Assembly (NCBI GenBank): GCA_023427845.1
Contig: JAEYZX010000055.1
Location: forward strand, 1-46,891
DNA from: Bacteroidota bacterium
GTDB taxonomy: Bacteria; Bacteroidota; Bacteroidia; Flavobacteriales; Flavobacteriaceae
Length of the DNA: 46,891 nucleotides
Direction of reading: 5' to 3'
Both the position numbers and the translations under genes were made by a program. The notes beneath the pieces are model-generated. The model was not told the DNA's origin, made no database searches, and worked only from the letters and a program-made list of their open reading frames with translations. Positions 32,101 to 40,041 of the stretch are shown here, in pieces (within the stretch, counting starts at the first letter, position 1; every line of letters starts with the position of its first letter).

Positions 32101-32174
32101 GTATGTACCATGTGTTGGAATATGTCGGAACTAAGCCAAACGTATACTACCACGTCAAAGTAAGGAATACCTAG
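29109..32174 (+). CDS. actB: Alternative complex III subunit ActB (molybdopterin-like plus iron-sulfur domains)
   Basis: This is a 1021-residue protein. It opens with the segment KYWKSVEEL that marks the TAT-variant subfamily, then TRRDFLKYVGFSTAAASLAAC, with the twin Arg at 52-53 and a lipobox Cys at 71. A molybdopterin-oxidoreductase-like domain (about 80-750) follows; in ActB this is a cofactor-free relic. Iron-sulfur ligands start at CTGCGACVIACHAENN (residue 764), then CQHCNHAPCETVCPVAA (about 850), CVGTRYCANNCPYKVRR and CSFCIQKTQ; cluster count follows ActB, three [4Fe-4S] and one [3Fe-4S]. It is periplasm-facing, exported folded. The actC gene starts 35 bases later. Confidence 0.95.
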   Translation: MSSNKKYWKSVEELNENSSIVEALKNNEFVEAIPTDEFLSNKDSLSSSSTTRRDFLKYVGFSTAAASLAACEGPVHKSIPYVVQPEQIIPGIADFYATTIFDGFDFAQVLVKTREGRPIKIETNKIEGAKFAANARVHASVLSLYESMRFKQQKIGGKTATWEDVNARVRASLADARSKGGQVVILTNTLASPSTEKLIGEFLAANPNSRHVVYDAVSSSSALDAFEAAYGERALVDYDFSKASLIVSVGADFLGDWQGGGYDVGYTQGRVPQQGRMSRHFQFEANMTLSGAAADRRIPMSVADQKQALLKIYNIVTGSGASSNLDKKFDAEVTKAAQQLKAAGAAGVLVSGIDDKNAQLLVLAINQALGSAAFSTSGTRQIRKGSDAQVAQLLNDINAGSVHTLIMSGVNPVYTLPNGEAFKAALKKVTTSVTFSLKEDETASVSTIAAAAPHFLESWGDVTITKGTYGLTQPTIRPLFNTKQFQEALLMWNGNSSSYYDYLKATASGISGGASWNKILHDGIFVGAATASAGGGSADFGGAASALAQSKKMAGMELNLYTTTGLGDGQQANNPWLQEFPDPITRVSWDNYVTVSKTDAKSLDLENEIVANGGLNGSYVNLKVGNITLENVPVIIQPGQAVGTIGLALGYGRQAAMKEEMRVGVNAYKLYNNFNSVQAANIEKAPGVHEFACVQGQRTLMGRGDIVKETTLEIFNSKDAAIWNPVPVVSLDHKETPAVKVDLWEGFDRSVGHHFNMSIDLNQCTGCGACVIACHAENNVPVVGKSEVRRSRDMHWLRIDRYYSSEDTFAEDIKRKDEFDGLFGEKGSLGGFGEMEDPSDNPQVVFQPMLCQHCNHAPCETVCPVAATSHGRQGQNQMAYNRCVGTRYCANNCPYKVRRFNWFLYNKNSEFDYHMNDDLGRMVLNPDVNVRSRGVMEKCSFCIQKTQLTILTAKREGREVRVDEFETACSAACSTGSIKFGDVNNEGDTVAKLAKDDRMYHVLEYVGTKPNVYYHVKVRNT

Positions 32175-32209
32175 TTAAAAGAAATTATTAAGAAACAAGA
32201 TAAAGGATT

Positions 32210-33616
32210 ATGTCGTCTCACTACGAAGCACCCATTAGAAAACCTTTAGTTATAGGTGATAAAAATTATCACGACGTAACAGTAGATGTAGCCGCGCCTG
32301 TGGAAGGCAGGGCCAACAAACAATGGTGGATTGTATTTTCAATCGCATTAGCAGCCTTTCTTTGGGGTGTTGGATGTATTATCTATACAATTTCGACCGG
32401 AATCGGGGTTTGGGGTTTAAATAAAACAGTCGGTTGGGCTTGGGATATCACCAACTTCGTGTGGTGGGTTGGTATCGGTCACGCCGGTACACTTATCTCG
32501 GCGGTACTTTTATTATTCCGTCAGCGATGGAGAATGGCGATTAACCGATCTGCAGAAGCAATGACGATTTTCTCGGTGGTTCAGGCAGGTTTGTTCCCGA
32601 TCATCCACATGGGACGTCCATGGCTGGCATACTGGGTAGTTCCGATTCCGAATCAGTTCGGATCATTATGGGTCAACTTCAACTCACCGCTACTTTGGGA
32701 CGTATTCGCAATCTCGACCTATCTATCGGTTTCATTAGTCTTTTGGTGGACGGGCTTACTTCCCGATTTTGCGATGCTTCGCGACCGGGCAATCACACCT
32801 TTTACAAAGAGAATCTATTCAATATTGAGCTTTGGATGGAGCGGACGTGCCAAAGACTGGCAACGTTTCGAAGAAGTGTCGTTGGTACTTGCAGGTCTTG
32901 CAACGCCACTCGTACTATCAGTACACACAATCGTATCATTTGACTTTGCCACTTCGGTTATACCTGGATGGCATACCACGATTTTCCCGCCATACTTCGT
33001 TGCCGGTGCGGTATTCTCGGGATTTGCGATGGTAAACACACTTTTGATCATTATGCGAAAAGTGTCGAACCTTGAGGCATACATCACAATACAGCACATC
33101 GAATTGATGAATATCGTAATCATGATCACGGGATCTATCGTTGGTGTTGCGTATATCACCGAGCTTTTTGTGGCGTGGTATTCCGGCGTCGAGTATGAAC
33201 AATATGCATTCCTTAACCGTGCAACCGGACCTTACTGGTGGGCATATTGGTCGATGATGATCTGTAACGTATTTTCCCCGCAGTTCATGTGGTTTAAGAA
33301 ACTGCGTACGAGCATTATGTTCTCCTTCGTGATTTCGATTGTTGTAAACATCGGGATGTGGTTTGAGCGTTTCGTAATCATCGTAACCTCGTTGCACAGG
33401 GATTATCTTCCATCTTCGTGGACGATGTTCTCACCAACATTTGTCGATATTGGAATCTTTATCGGTACAATCGGATTCTTCTTCGTGTTGTTCCTATTGT
33501 ATGCAAGGACATTCCCAGTAATTGCACAGGCGGAGGTCAAGACTATTTTGAAAACTTCAGGAGAATACTATAAAAAACGCAGGGACGAAAATAAAAATTC
33601 ACATCATGAACACTAA
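32210..33616 (+). CDS. actC: Alternative complex III subunit ActC (NrfD/PsrC-like quinol-binding protein)
   Basis: This 468-residue membrane protein of the NrfD/PsrC fold has about 10 hydrophobic helices. Recognisable positions are VWWVGIGHAGTLISAVLLLF, MGRPWLAYWVVPIPN and SVHTIVSFDFATSVIPGWH, with HTTIFPPYFVAGAVFSGF close behind; these shape the quinone pocket facing the periplasm. It oxidises quinol (menaquinol in this phylum) and passes electrons to the ActB iron-sulfur chain. The C terminus is His-rich (KNSHHEH). Its last 11 bases overlap actD, indicating coupled translation. Confidence 0.96.
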   Translation: MSSHYEAPIRKPLVIGDKNYHDVTVDVAAPVEGRANKQWWIVFSIALAAFLWGVGCIIYTISTGIGVWGLNKTVGWAWDITNFVWWVGIGHAGTLISAVLLLFRQRWRMAINRSAEAMTIFSVVQAGLFPIIHMGRPWLAYWVVPIPNQFGSLWVNFNSPLLWDVFAISTYLSVSLVFWWTGLLPDFAMLRDRAITPFTKRIYSILSFGWSGRAKDWQRFEEVSLVLAGLATPLVLSVHTIVSFDFATSVIPGWHTTIFPPYFVAGAVFSGFAMVNTLLIIMRKVSNLEAYITIQHIELMNIVIMITGSIVGVAYITELFVAWYSGVEYEQYAFLNRATGPYWWAYWSMMICNVFSPQFMWFKKLRTSIMFSFVISIVVNIGMWFERFVIIVTSLHRDYLPSSWTMFSPTFVDIGIFIGTIGFFFVLFLLYARTFPVIAQAEVKTILKTSGEYYKKRRDENKNSHHEH

Positions 33617-34133
33617 TAAAGTTATACACGCCATTTTTAATGACGATGATGTATTGATGGATGCGGTTCACAAGACTCGCGCAGCCCATCATCATATTGA
33701 GGAGATATTCACGCCTTTCCCTGTGCACGGGCTCGATAAGGCCATGGGTCTGGCTCCAACAAGACTAGCGATATGCAGTTTCATTTACGGTTGCATCGGA
33801 TTGTCGGTTGCGACGTGGATGATGGATTATATCATGATTCAGGATTGGCCGCAGGACATTGGTGGAAAGCCAAGTTTCAGCTATATCCAGAACATGCCTG
33901 CATTCGTTCCGGTAATGTTCGAGATGACGGTATTTTTTGCAGCACACTTGATGGTTATCACCTTTTATATGAGAAGCAAATTGTGGCCATTCAAACAGGC
34001 GGAAAACCCTGATATTAGAACTACAGACGATCATTTCCTTATGGAAGTTTCAATCAACAACAACGAAGAAGAATTGGTTTCCTTCTTTCAGAATACGGGA
34101 GCGGTCGAAGTCAAAGTAATTGAAAAGCATTAA
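33606..34133 (+). CDS. actD: Alternative complex III subunit ActD
   Basis: This 175-residue protein is predicted to have two transmembrane helices (about 58-78 and 98-118) and cytoplasmic ends. It matches ActD, whose function is structural within the Act complex. The motif TRAAHHHIEEIFTPFPVHG near the N terminus and MPAFVPVMFEMTVFFAAHLM in the second helix are family features. It overlaps actC by 11 bases and ends 8 bases before actE. Confidence 0.92.
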   Translation: MNTNKVIHAIFNDDDVLMDAVHKTRAAHHHIEEIFTPFPVHGLDKAMGLAPTRLAICSFIYGCIGLSVATWMMDYIMIQDWPQDIGGKPSFSYIQNMPAFVPVMFEMTVFFAAHLMVITFYMRSKLWPFKQAENPDIRTTDDHFLMEVSINNNEEELVSFFQNTGAVEVKVIEKH

Positions 34134-34141
34134 TAGCAGAT

Positions 34142-34687
34142 ATGAAAAGGGTATATAAAATAGCACTTTTAGTCGGTATTACGATGTTTGTTTCGTCTTG
34201 TCAAAACACGGCTGAACCAAATTACCAGTACATGCCAAACATGTATGAATCGGTTGCTTACGAAACCTATTCAGAGTCTGATGCTTTCCGTGGAGGCGTA
34301 GCGGCGCAAGTTCCTCCGGTAGGTAGCATAAAACAAGGATTTGTCCCATATGAACTTCCTAATACTACTGAAGGTTATGACCAGTCAAAGAACATTACTG
34401 TTTCTGCGATCGATTCTGCCACCGTAGATATGGAAAAAGCGAAGAACCTATATGATATCTATTGCGGAATCTGTCACGGTACAAAAGGTGACGGCCAGGG
34501 TAAACTGGTCACGCAGCAGAAATTTCTTGGAGTTCCGAGTTACAAAGACCGGGTGATCACTGTAGGAAGCGTTTTTCATGTTGAAACGTACGGATTGAAT
34601 TCCATGGGATCGTATGCAAACCAGCTTACCCCGCACGAAAGATGGATGGTTGCCGAGTATGTCATGAAACTGAAAAGCGAATTATAA
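34142..34687 (+). CDS. actE: Alternative complex III subunit ActE (monoheme cytochrome c lipoprotein)
   Basis: This 181-residue protein has a lipoprotein signal MKRVYKIALLVGITMFVSSC with the Cys at 20. The cytochrome c motif CGICH (108-112) follows, with a probable distal Met in GLNSMGSYANQ. It is the periplasmic monoheme subunit that accepts electrons from ActA and may hand them to the oxidase. It lies between actD (8 bases) and actF (27 bases). Confidence 0.95.
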   Translation: MKRVYKIALLVGITMFVSSCQNTAEPNYQYMPNMYESVAYETYSESDAFRGGVAAQVPPVGSIKQGFVPYELPNTTEGYDQSKNITVSAIDSATVDMEKAKNLYDIYCGICHGTKGDGQGKLVTQQKFLGVPSYKDRVITVGSVFHVETYGLNSMGSYANQLTPHERWMVAEYVMKLKSEL

Positions 34688-34714
34688 TTGTAGAACAAAC
34701 TGATCGTAATAGAT

Positions 34715-36262
34715 ATGTACACACTTTCAAGTAAATTAAAAACTTTCTCCCTTATCCTGATGGTCGTCGGTATTCTTGGGATTGGATATGGTTTTTTAAC
34801 TGCACCGAAAACAATTCAGGATGTTGAAGCGATTCTGGCAGCAGACAGTCATGGTGGCCACGGTGCCGCTCATGCTGAACCGCATCACGATATAAAGGAC
34901 GACACGAAAGTTGATGATCCTGCAAAACACGTAACTGGAGGTGCTGTACAAGCTGAAGCCGAAGGAGTCCACGATGCTACAGCCGCAGGGATGAACGAGC
35001 AATTGGGAACTCCGGCCGCTGCCGATTCGACTCAGTTGGCTGTAACTTCTGCCAATGATACTACTGCAGTGCTTCCTGTAGCGCATGCTGAAACTGCTGC
35101 AGATGCGCAACATGCCGCCGCCGATGCTCATGCAGAACATCAGGAACACTTAGAGCATGTGTTGCACCAATTACAAAATAAACCATGGGCCGCACTTTAT
35201 GTGGCATGTATTTTCTTCCTGCTTATTACTATGGGTGTGCTGGCATTTTATGCAATCCAAATCGTTGCACAGGCAGGCTGGTCGCCGGTATTGTTCAGGG
35301 TAATGCAGGGAATCACCGCATATGTATTGCCGGGTTCAATCATTTTCTTCATTTTATTGTTGCTTTCAGGATTCCACGTCAATCATTTATTTGTATGGAT
35401 GACGGAAGGAATAACTGAAGTCGGACATGAAAATTACGACAGGCTGGTTGCAAATAAGTCAGGATACTTAAATGTGCCGTTTTGGTTGATCCGTGCCGCA
35501 ATTTTCTTAATTGGATGGAATCTATACCGAATGTATACTGTTCGATATGATGTTGCGCAGGATGATGCCACGGACGATTCATACTACAAACGAAACTTCA
35601 AAATGTCGGCAGCCTTCCTTGTATTCTTTATCGTTTCAGAATCGATAATGTCTTGGGATTGGATTATGTCGCTTGATCCGCACTGGTTTAGTACGCTATT
35701 CGGTTGGTACGTATTCGCAAGCTTCTTCGTAAGCGGAATCACAGTGATCCTGATGGTAACTTTATATTTAAAATCAAAAGGTTACCTGGAGTATGTCAAC
35801 ACAAGCCACGTACACGATTTAGCGAAGTTCATATTTGGTCTTAGCGTCTTTTGGACTTACTTGTGGTTTGCACAGTTCATGCTGATATGGTATGCAAATA
35901 TCCCTGAAGAGGTGACCTATTTCGTAACACGTATCGAACATTATAACCTTCCGTTCTTCGGGACAATTGTAATGAATTTCATATTCCCGATCCTTATTTT
36001 AATCAACACCGACTTCAAGCGAATTACTTGGATTCTTGTAATGGCTGGAGTTGTAATTTTGGTCGGACATTATATTGATTTCTTTATCATGATTATGCCG
36101 GCAACCGTAGGTGAGCAATGGTTTATCGGAGTTGCTGAAATCGGTTCCGTTCTTTTCTTCCTGGGATTGTTCATTTTTGTTGTGTTCTCGGCGCTTACCA
36201 AAGCTCCGTTACTTCCAAAAAGGAACCCGTTCATTGAGGAAAGCAAACATTTTCATTATTAA
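34715..36262 (+). CDS. actF: Alternative complex III subunit ActF with a His-rich insertion
   Basis: This 515-residue membrane protein is related to ActC, with about 10 helices. The first helix (about 10-28) is followed by a long insertion (about 43-153) that is low in complexity, rich in Ala, Asp, Glu and His (14 His between 46 and 151, for example SHGGHGAAHAEPHHDI). The core resumes at KPWAALYVACIFFLL. Further signatures are WMTEGITEVGHENYD and SESIMSWDWIMSLDPHW. The insert would lie outside the membrane and could bind metal; that is inference. ActF is a partner of ActC in the membrane. Confidence 0.94.
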   Translation: MYTLSSKLKTFSLILMVVGILGIGYGFLTAPKTIQDVEAILAADSHGGHGAAHAEPHHDIKDDTKVDDPAKHVTGGAVQAEAEGVHDATAAGMNEQLGTPAAADSTQLAVTSANDTTAVLPVAHAETAADAQHAAADAHAEHQEHLEHVLHQLQNKPWAALYVACIFFLLITMGVLAFYAIQIVAQAGWSPVLFRVMQGITAYVLPGSIIFFILLLLSGFHVNHLFVWMTEGITEVGHENYDRLVANKSGYLNVPFWLIRAAIFLIGWNLYRMYTVRYDVAQDDATDDSYYKRNFKMSAAFLVFFIVSESIMSWDWIMSLDPHWFSTLFGWYVFASFFVSGITVILMVTLYLKSKGYLEYVNTSHVHDLAKFIFGLSVFWTYLWFAQFMLIWYANIPEEVTYFVTRIEHYNLPFFGTIVMNFIFPILILINTDFKRITWILVMAGVVILVGHYIDFFIMIMPATVGEQWFIGVAEIGSVLFFLGLFIFVVFSALTKAPLLPKRNPFIEESKHFHY

Positions 36263-36280
36263 TATTTAAAGACGTAACAG

Positions 36281-37483
36281 ATGACAAGTTTGTTGGTAAT
36301 TGTAATTTTAGTCCTATTGGCTGTTGCACTTTGGCAGCTCGCTAAAATATTTGACTTAACCCAGGTAGGTGCACAGATCAATAACTCGCAGGTTGCTTCC
36401 GACAAGGACAACAACACGCAGGGCTACTTGATGTTCGGTTATCTTGCTTTCCTATATATTTTCACGATTTATGGCCTGTTTAAATGGAGCCATTTGATTC
36501 TGGGGACTTCAGCGTCAGAACACGGTGAGCAAATTGATACGTTGATGAATGTCACCTGGTTATTGCTGTTCATTGTCCAGGCGATCACACAAGTTTTGTT
36601 GTATTACTTTTCCTGGAAATATCGCGGAAAGCAAGGTAACAAGGCATTGTACTTTGCCGATAACGATAAACTCGAATTTGTATGGTCGGTAATTCCGGCA
36701 ATTGTATTGGCAGGTCTGATTCTTTACGGATTATTTGCGTGGACAAACATCATGTTCGTAAATGAAGACGAAGAAGACGTCATGATTGTTGAAGTATATG
36801 CTAAACAGTTTGCATGGGAGGTCAGGTATTCCGGAGATGACAATGTGTTAGGAAAAGCTAACGTTCGATATATTGAGGGAATCAATACAATGGGTGTTGA
36901 TCTGGCCGATCCGAATGCACAAGATGACAGGACGGCACAAGAACTTCATCTTCCAAAAGGAAAGAAGATATTGTTTAAATTTCGTTCCCAGGACGTATTG
37001 CACTCAGCATATTTCCCGCATTTCCGCGCTCAGATGAACGTTGTTCCGGGTATGGTGACGCAATTTGCATTTACTCCGATTTTGACTACCGAGGAAATGA
37101 GGGAGCTACCTGAAATGATCGAAAAAGTTGCAAAAATCAACGATATCCGATCTAAGAAAAGCAATGAACTGGTTGCCAAAGGTGAGAGCGCGTTAGACCC
37201 ATATACTTTTGATTACTTGCTTTTGTGTAACAAGATTTGTGGTGCATCGCATTACAACATGCAAATAAAATTGGTTGTCGATACACCTGAAGATTTTAAA
37301 TCCTGGCTCGCACAGCAACCAACGATCGCAGAAAAGGCTCAGCAGGCAAGAGAAGAAGCGGCTGCGCAAAATGAAGGGCCAACAGGAGCATCAACTGATT
37401 CAACCGGCGTTCAGAGCCCGGGAACTAGAACTGTGAATACAGAAGGCGCTACAGGAGCACCTGCAACAGCAACAACAAAATAA
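36281..37483 (+). CDS. coxB: Cytochrome c oxidase subunit II
   Basis: This 400-residue protein contains the CuA domain. Ligands are visible as His241 in SQDVLHSAYFPHFRAQMNV and Cys316, Cys320, His324 and Met327 in CNKICGASHYNM. The residue between the two Cys that is usually Glu is Lys (318). Instead of the usual two helices there appear to be four hydrophobic segments (about 3-20, 49-68, 90-110, 134-158). The last 70 residues form an acidic Ala/Thr/Gly-rich tail. The subunit takes electrons from a cytochrome c domain and passes them to heme a. It lies between actF (18 bases) and coxA (27 bases), so both complexes are made together. Confidence 0.95.
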   Translation: MTSLLVIVILVLLAVALWQLAKIFDLTQVGAQINNSQVASDKDNNTQGYLMFGYLAFLYIFTIYGLFKWSHLILGTSASEHGEQIDTLMNVTWLLLFIVQAITQVLLYYFSWKYRGKQGNKALYFADNDKLEFVWSVIPAIVLAGLILYGLFAWTNIMFVNEDEEDVMIVEVYAKQFAWEVRYSGDDNVLGKANVRYIEGINTMGVDLADPNAQDDRTAQELHLPKGKKILFKFRSQDVLHSAYFPHFRAQMNVVPGMVTQFAFTPILTTEEMRELPEMIEKVAKINDIRSKKSNELVAKGESALDPYTFDYLLLCNKICGASHYNMQIKLVVDTPEDFKSWLAQQPTIAEKAQQAREEAAAQNEGPTGASTDSTGVQSPGTRTVNTEGATGAPATATTK

Positions 37484-37510
37484 TTGTAAAAGAAATTTAA
37501 AGTAACTTAT

Positions 37511-39313
37511 ATGTCAGCAGTAGCTCACACTCACGACCACAACGACGGACACGATCACGAACACCATCATAAAGATACTTTTATTACGAAATATATCTTT
37601 AGCATCGATCATAAAATGATCGCAAAGCAATACCTGATCACCGGTATTATCATGGGTGTTATTGGAGTTGGAATGTCTATGCTTTTTCGGATGCAGTTAG
37701 CGTGGCCGGAAGAGTCGTTTAAAATATTCAACGTTTTATTGGGAGATAAATGGGCACCCAACGGTGTAATGACCAACGATGTTTACCTTGCACTTGTTAC
37801 GATTCACGGAACGATAATGGTGTTCTTTGTTTTGACTGCCGGATTAAGCGGTACGTTCAGTAACTTATTGATTCCGCTGCAGATTGGTGCGCGCGATATG
37901 GCGTCAGGATTTCTCAATATGGTTTCGTACTGGTTATTCTTTACTTCAAGTGTCATCATGATTTGCTCGCTTTTTGTTGAAGCGGGTCCTGCATCAGCCG
38001 GTTGGACGATCTATCCTCCATTGAGTGCATTGCCGCAATCAATTGGTGGTTCAGGAGCAGGGATGACATTATGGTTGATTTCGATGGCTATTTTCATCGC
38101 ATCGTCATTGCTTGGATCACTTAACTACGTTGTAACTGTCATCAACCTTCGTACAAAAGGGATGTCGATGACCCGTCTTCCGCTTACTATTTGGACATTT
38201 TTCATCACAGCCATCATTGGAATTCTATCGTTCCCTGTACTATTATCAGCTGCATTATTGCTGATTATGGACAGAAGTTTCGGAACATCATTCTTCCTGT
38301 CAGACATTTATATTGCCGGTGAAGTATTGCATTATCAGGGCGGTTCTCCTGTATTGTTCGAACACCTTTTCTGGTTCCTTGGACACCCTGAGGTTTATAT
38401 CGTAATCCTTCCCGCAATGGGATTGGTATCGGAGGTGATGGCAACCAATGCCCGTAAGCCGATATTCGGTTACCGTGCAATGATCATGTCAATCCTTGCA
38501 ATTGCATTCCTGTCGACTATTGTTTGGGGTCACCATATGTTTATATCTGGTATGAACCCATTCCTCGGATCAGTGTTTACATTTACGACATTATTGATCG
38601 CGATTCCATCTGCTGTTAAAGCGTTCAACTGGATCACGACATTATGGAAAGGAAATCTTCAGATGAATGTCGGGATGCTGTTTGCAATCGCGATGGTTTC
38701 AACATTCATTACCGGTGGACTGACAGGTATTATTCTTGGAGACAGCACGCTGGACATTAACGTTCACGACACATATTTCGTGGTGGCACACTTCCACCTT
38801 GTTATGGGTATATCGGCACTTTATGGTATGTTCTGCGGAATCTACCATTGGTTCCCTAAGATGTATGGCCGAATGATGAATAAAAATCTTGGATACGTCC
38901 ACTTCTGGGTAACGACGATTTGTGCGTATGGGGTATTTTTCCCAATGCACTTTATCGGATTGGCAGGTCTTCCACGACGATATTATTCCTATACAAACTT
39001 CCCGCTGTTCGACGACATGCAGGATGTTAACGTCCTGATTACAATATTTGCTTTAGTTGGAGGTGTATTCCAATTGGTATTCCTTTACAACTTCTTCAGC
39101 AGCATATTCTACGGAAAACGTGCGGTACAGAATCCTTGGAAATCAAATACTTTGGAATGGACTGCACCTGTTGAGCACATCCACGGTAACTGGCCAGGTG
39201 AAATCCCACACGTACACAGATGGCCTTACGATTACTCCAAGCCTGGACATGATGTGGATTTCGTACCACAGAATGTACCGCTTAAGGAAGGTGAGGAAAT
39301 ATTGCACCACTAA
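37511..39313 (+). CDS. coxA: Cytochrome c oxidase subunit I, with a His-rich N terminus
   Basis: This 600-residue protein has the heme-copper oxidase core with about 12 helices. HGTIMVFFVLTAG carries the first heme a His, GHPEVYIVILPAMG the CuB His and cross-linked Tyr, WGHHMFISGMNPF the CuB His pair, and HDTYFVVAHFHLVMG the two heme axial His. It reduces O2 to water and pumps protons. The first 20 residues are unusual: HTHDHNDGHDHEHHH could bind copper or another metal. It is the last gene of the act-cox operon; a strong terminator follows. Subunits III and IV are not in the window. Confidence 0.97.
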   Translation: MSAVAHTHDHNDGHDHEHHHKDTFITKYIFSIDHKMIAKQYLITGIIMGVIGVGMSMLFRMQLAWPEESFKIFNVLLGDKWAPNGVMTNDVYLALVTIHGTIMVFFVLTAGLSGTFSNLLIPLQIGARDMASGFLNMVSYWLFFTSSVIMICSLFVEAGPASAGWTIYPPLSALPQSIGGSGAGMTLWLISMAIFIASSLLGSLNYVVTVINLRTKGMSMTRLPLTIWTFFITAIIGILSFPVLLSAALLLIMDRSFGTSFFLSDIYIAGEVLHYQGGSPVLFEHLFWFLGHPEVYIVILPAMGLVSEVMATNARKPIFGYRAMIMSILAIAFLSTIVWGHHMFISGMNPFLGSVFTFTTLLIAIPSAVKAFNWITTLWKGNLQMNVGMLFAIAMVSTFITGGLTGIILGDSTLDINVHDTYFVVAHFHLVMGISALYGMFCGIYHWFPKMYGRMMNKNLGYVHFWVTTICAYGVFFPMHFIGLAGLPRRYYSYTNFPLFDDMQDVNVLITIFALVGGVFQLVFLYNFFSSIFYGKRAVQNPWKSNTLEWTAPVEHIHGNWPGEIPHVHRWPYDYSKPGHDVDFVPQNVPLKEGEEILHH

Positions 39314-39320
39314 TTTATCT

Positions 39321-39358
39321 AAAAAAAAATGCCTTCCATCGGGAGGCATTTTTTTTTG
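39321..39358 (+). terminator. Terminator of the act-cox operon
   Basis: AAAAAAAAATGCCTTCC, loop ATC, GGGAGGCATTTTTTTTT with one G-T wobble pair. It lies 8 bases after the coxA stop. Confidence 0.92.
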
Positions 39359-39396
39359 ATGTCTTTAATTGCGTACATTTAGGTTAAAATTGCAGC

Positions 39397-39684
39397 ATGT
39401 CACAACACAAATTAACCATCAACGACGATAGACGGCGTTTTGAAATGGAAACCGAAGGGTATGTTTCATTTATCGAATTTCAGAATAAAAATGAAAATGT
39501 AGTTGTACTCACACATACATTGGTCCCACCTGAACTTGGAGGGCGCGGCATCGGTAAGAAATTGGTCGAATTAGTGCTGGATCATCTAAAATCGAATAAC
39601 AGGAAAGTGGAGGCCAAATGTCCATTTGTTTCCACATACCTGGAACGCCATCCCGAATGGCAATCAATTATCGCCGGTAAATAG
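39397..39684 (+). CDS. Small GNAT-like N-acetyltransferase, copy 1
   Basis: This 95-residue protein is a short acetyltransferase of the YjdJ-like (GNAT-CG) type. The acetyl-CoA loop is visible as THTLVPPELGGRGIGKKLVE (the pattern G-R-G-I-G). The C terminus KVEAKCPFVSTYLERHPEWQ with CPF and the HPEW motif is typical of this minimal family. The substrate is unknown. A close relative of the same length follows 9 bases later in the same orientation, so the pair is probably a tandem duplication and an operon. Confidence 0.88.
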   Translation: MSQHKLTINDDRRRFEMETEGYVSFIEFQNKNENVVVLTHTLVPPELGGRGIGKKLVELVLDHLKSNNRKVEAKCPFVSTYLERHPEWQSIIAGK

Positions 39685-39693
39685 ATACGAGTC

Positions 39694-39999
39694 ATGAGTC
39701 CACAAGTTCCCGAATGCATTTTTAAAATTAACGAAGCCGAGAGCCAGTACGAACTTCATATAGGTAGCAAAAAAGCTTATCTTGAATATGTGCATAAAGA
39801 CGATAAAATTTATCTTACGCATACAAAAGTACCGAAATCACTTCAAGGCAAAGGAATAGGGAGTCTTCTTGTTGGAAAGGCACTCGAATATCTTTCACAA
39901 AAAAATCTAACTGTGATGCCATTGTGTTCTTTTGTGGCGCATTATATAGACAACCACCCCGAATTTCAATCGTTGCTTTCCGACGGATATCAGATGTAA
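39694..39999 (+). CDS. Small GNAT-like N-acetyltransferase, copy 2
   Basis: This 101-residue paralogue of the upstream gene shares the pattern YLTHTKVPKSLQGKGIGSLL and the ending SFVAHYIDNHPEFQSLL. The conserved Cys and the CoA loop (G-K-G-I-G) are kept, so both copies look functional. Similarity between the two copies is clear but far from identity, pointing to an old duplication. The gene ends 42 bases before ruvB, which has its own -7 box. Confidence 0.87.
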   Translation: MSPQVPECIFKINEAESQYELHIGSKKAYLEYVHKDDKIYLTHTKVPKSLQGKGIGSLLVGKALEYLSQKNLTVMPLCSFVAHYIDNHPEFQSLLSDGYQM

Positions 40000-40029
40000 G
40001 TATTTAACATCCTGATTTCGGGATTTGGC

Positions 40030-40037
40030 TATCTTTG
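40030..40037 (+). promoter_or_regulatory. -7 box directly before ruvB
   Basis: TATCTTTG matches TAnnTTTG. Its last base is only 4 bases from the ruvB ATG (40042), which would make the transcript almost leaderless. No clear -33 box. Confidence 0.5.
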
Positions 40038-40041
40038 TCCA

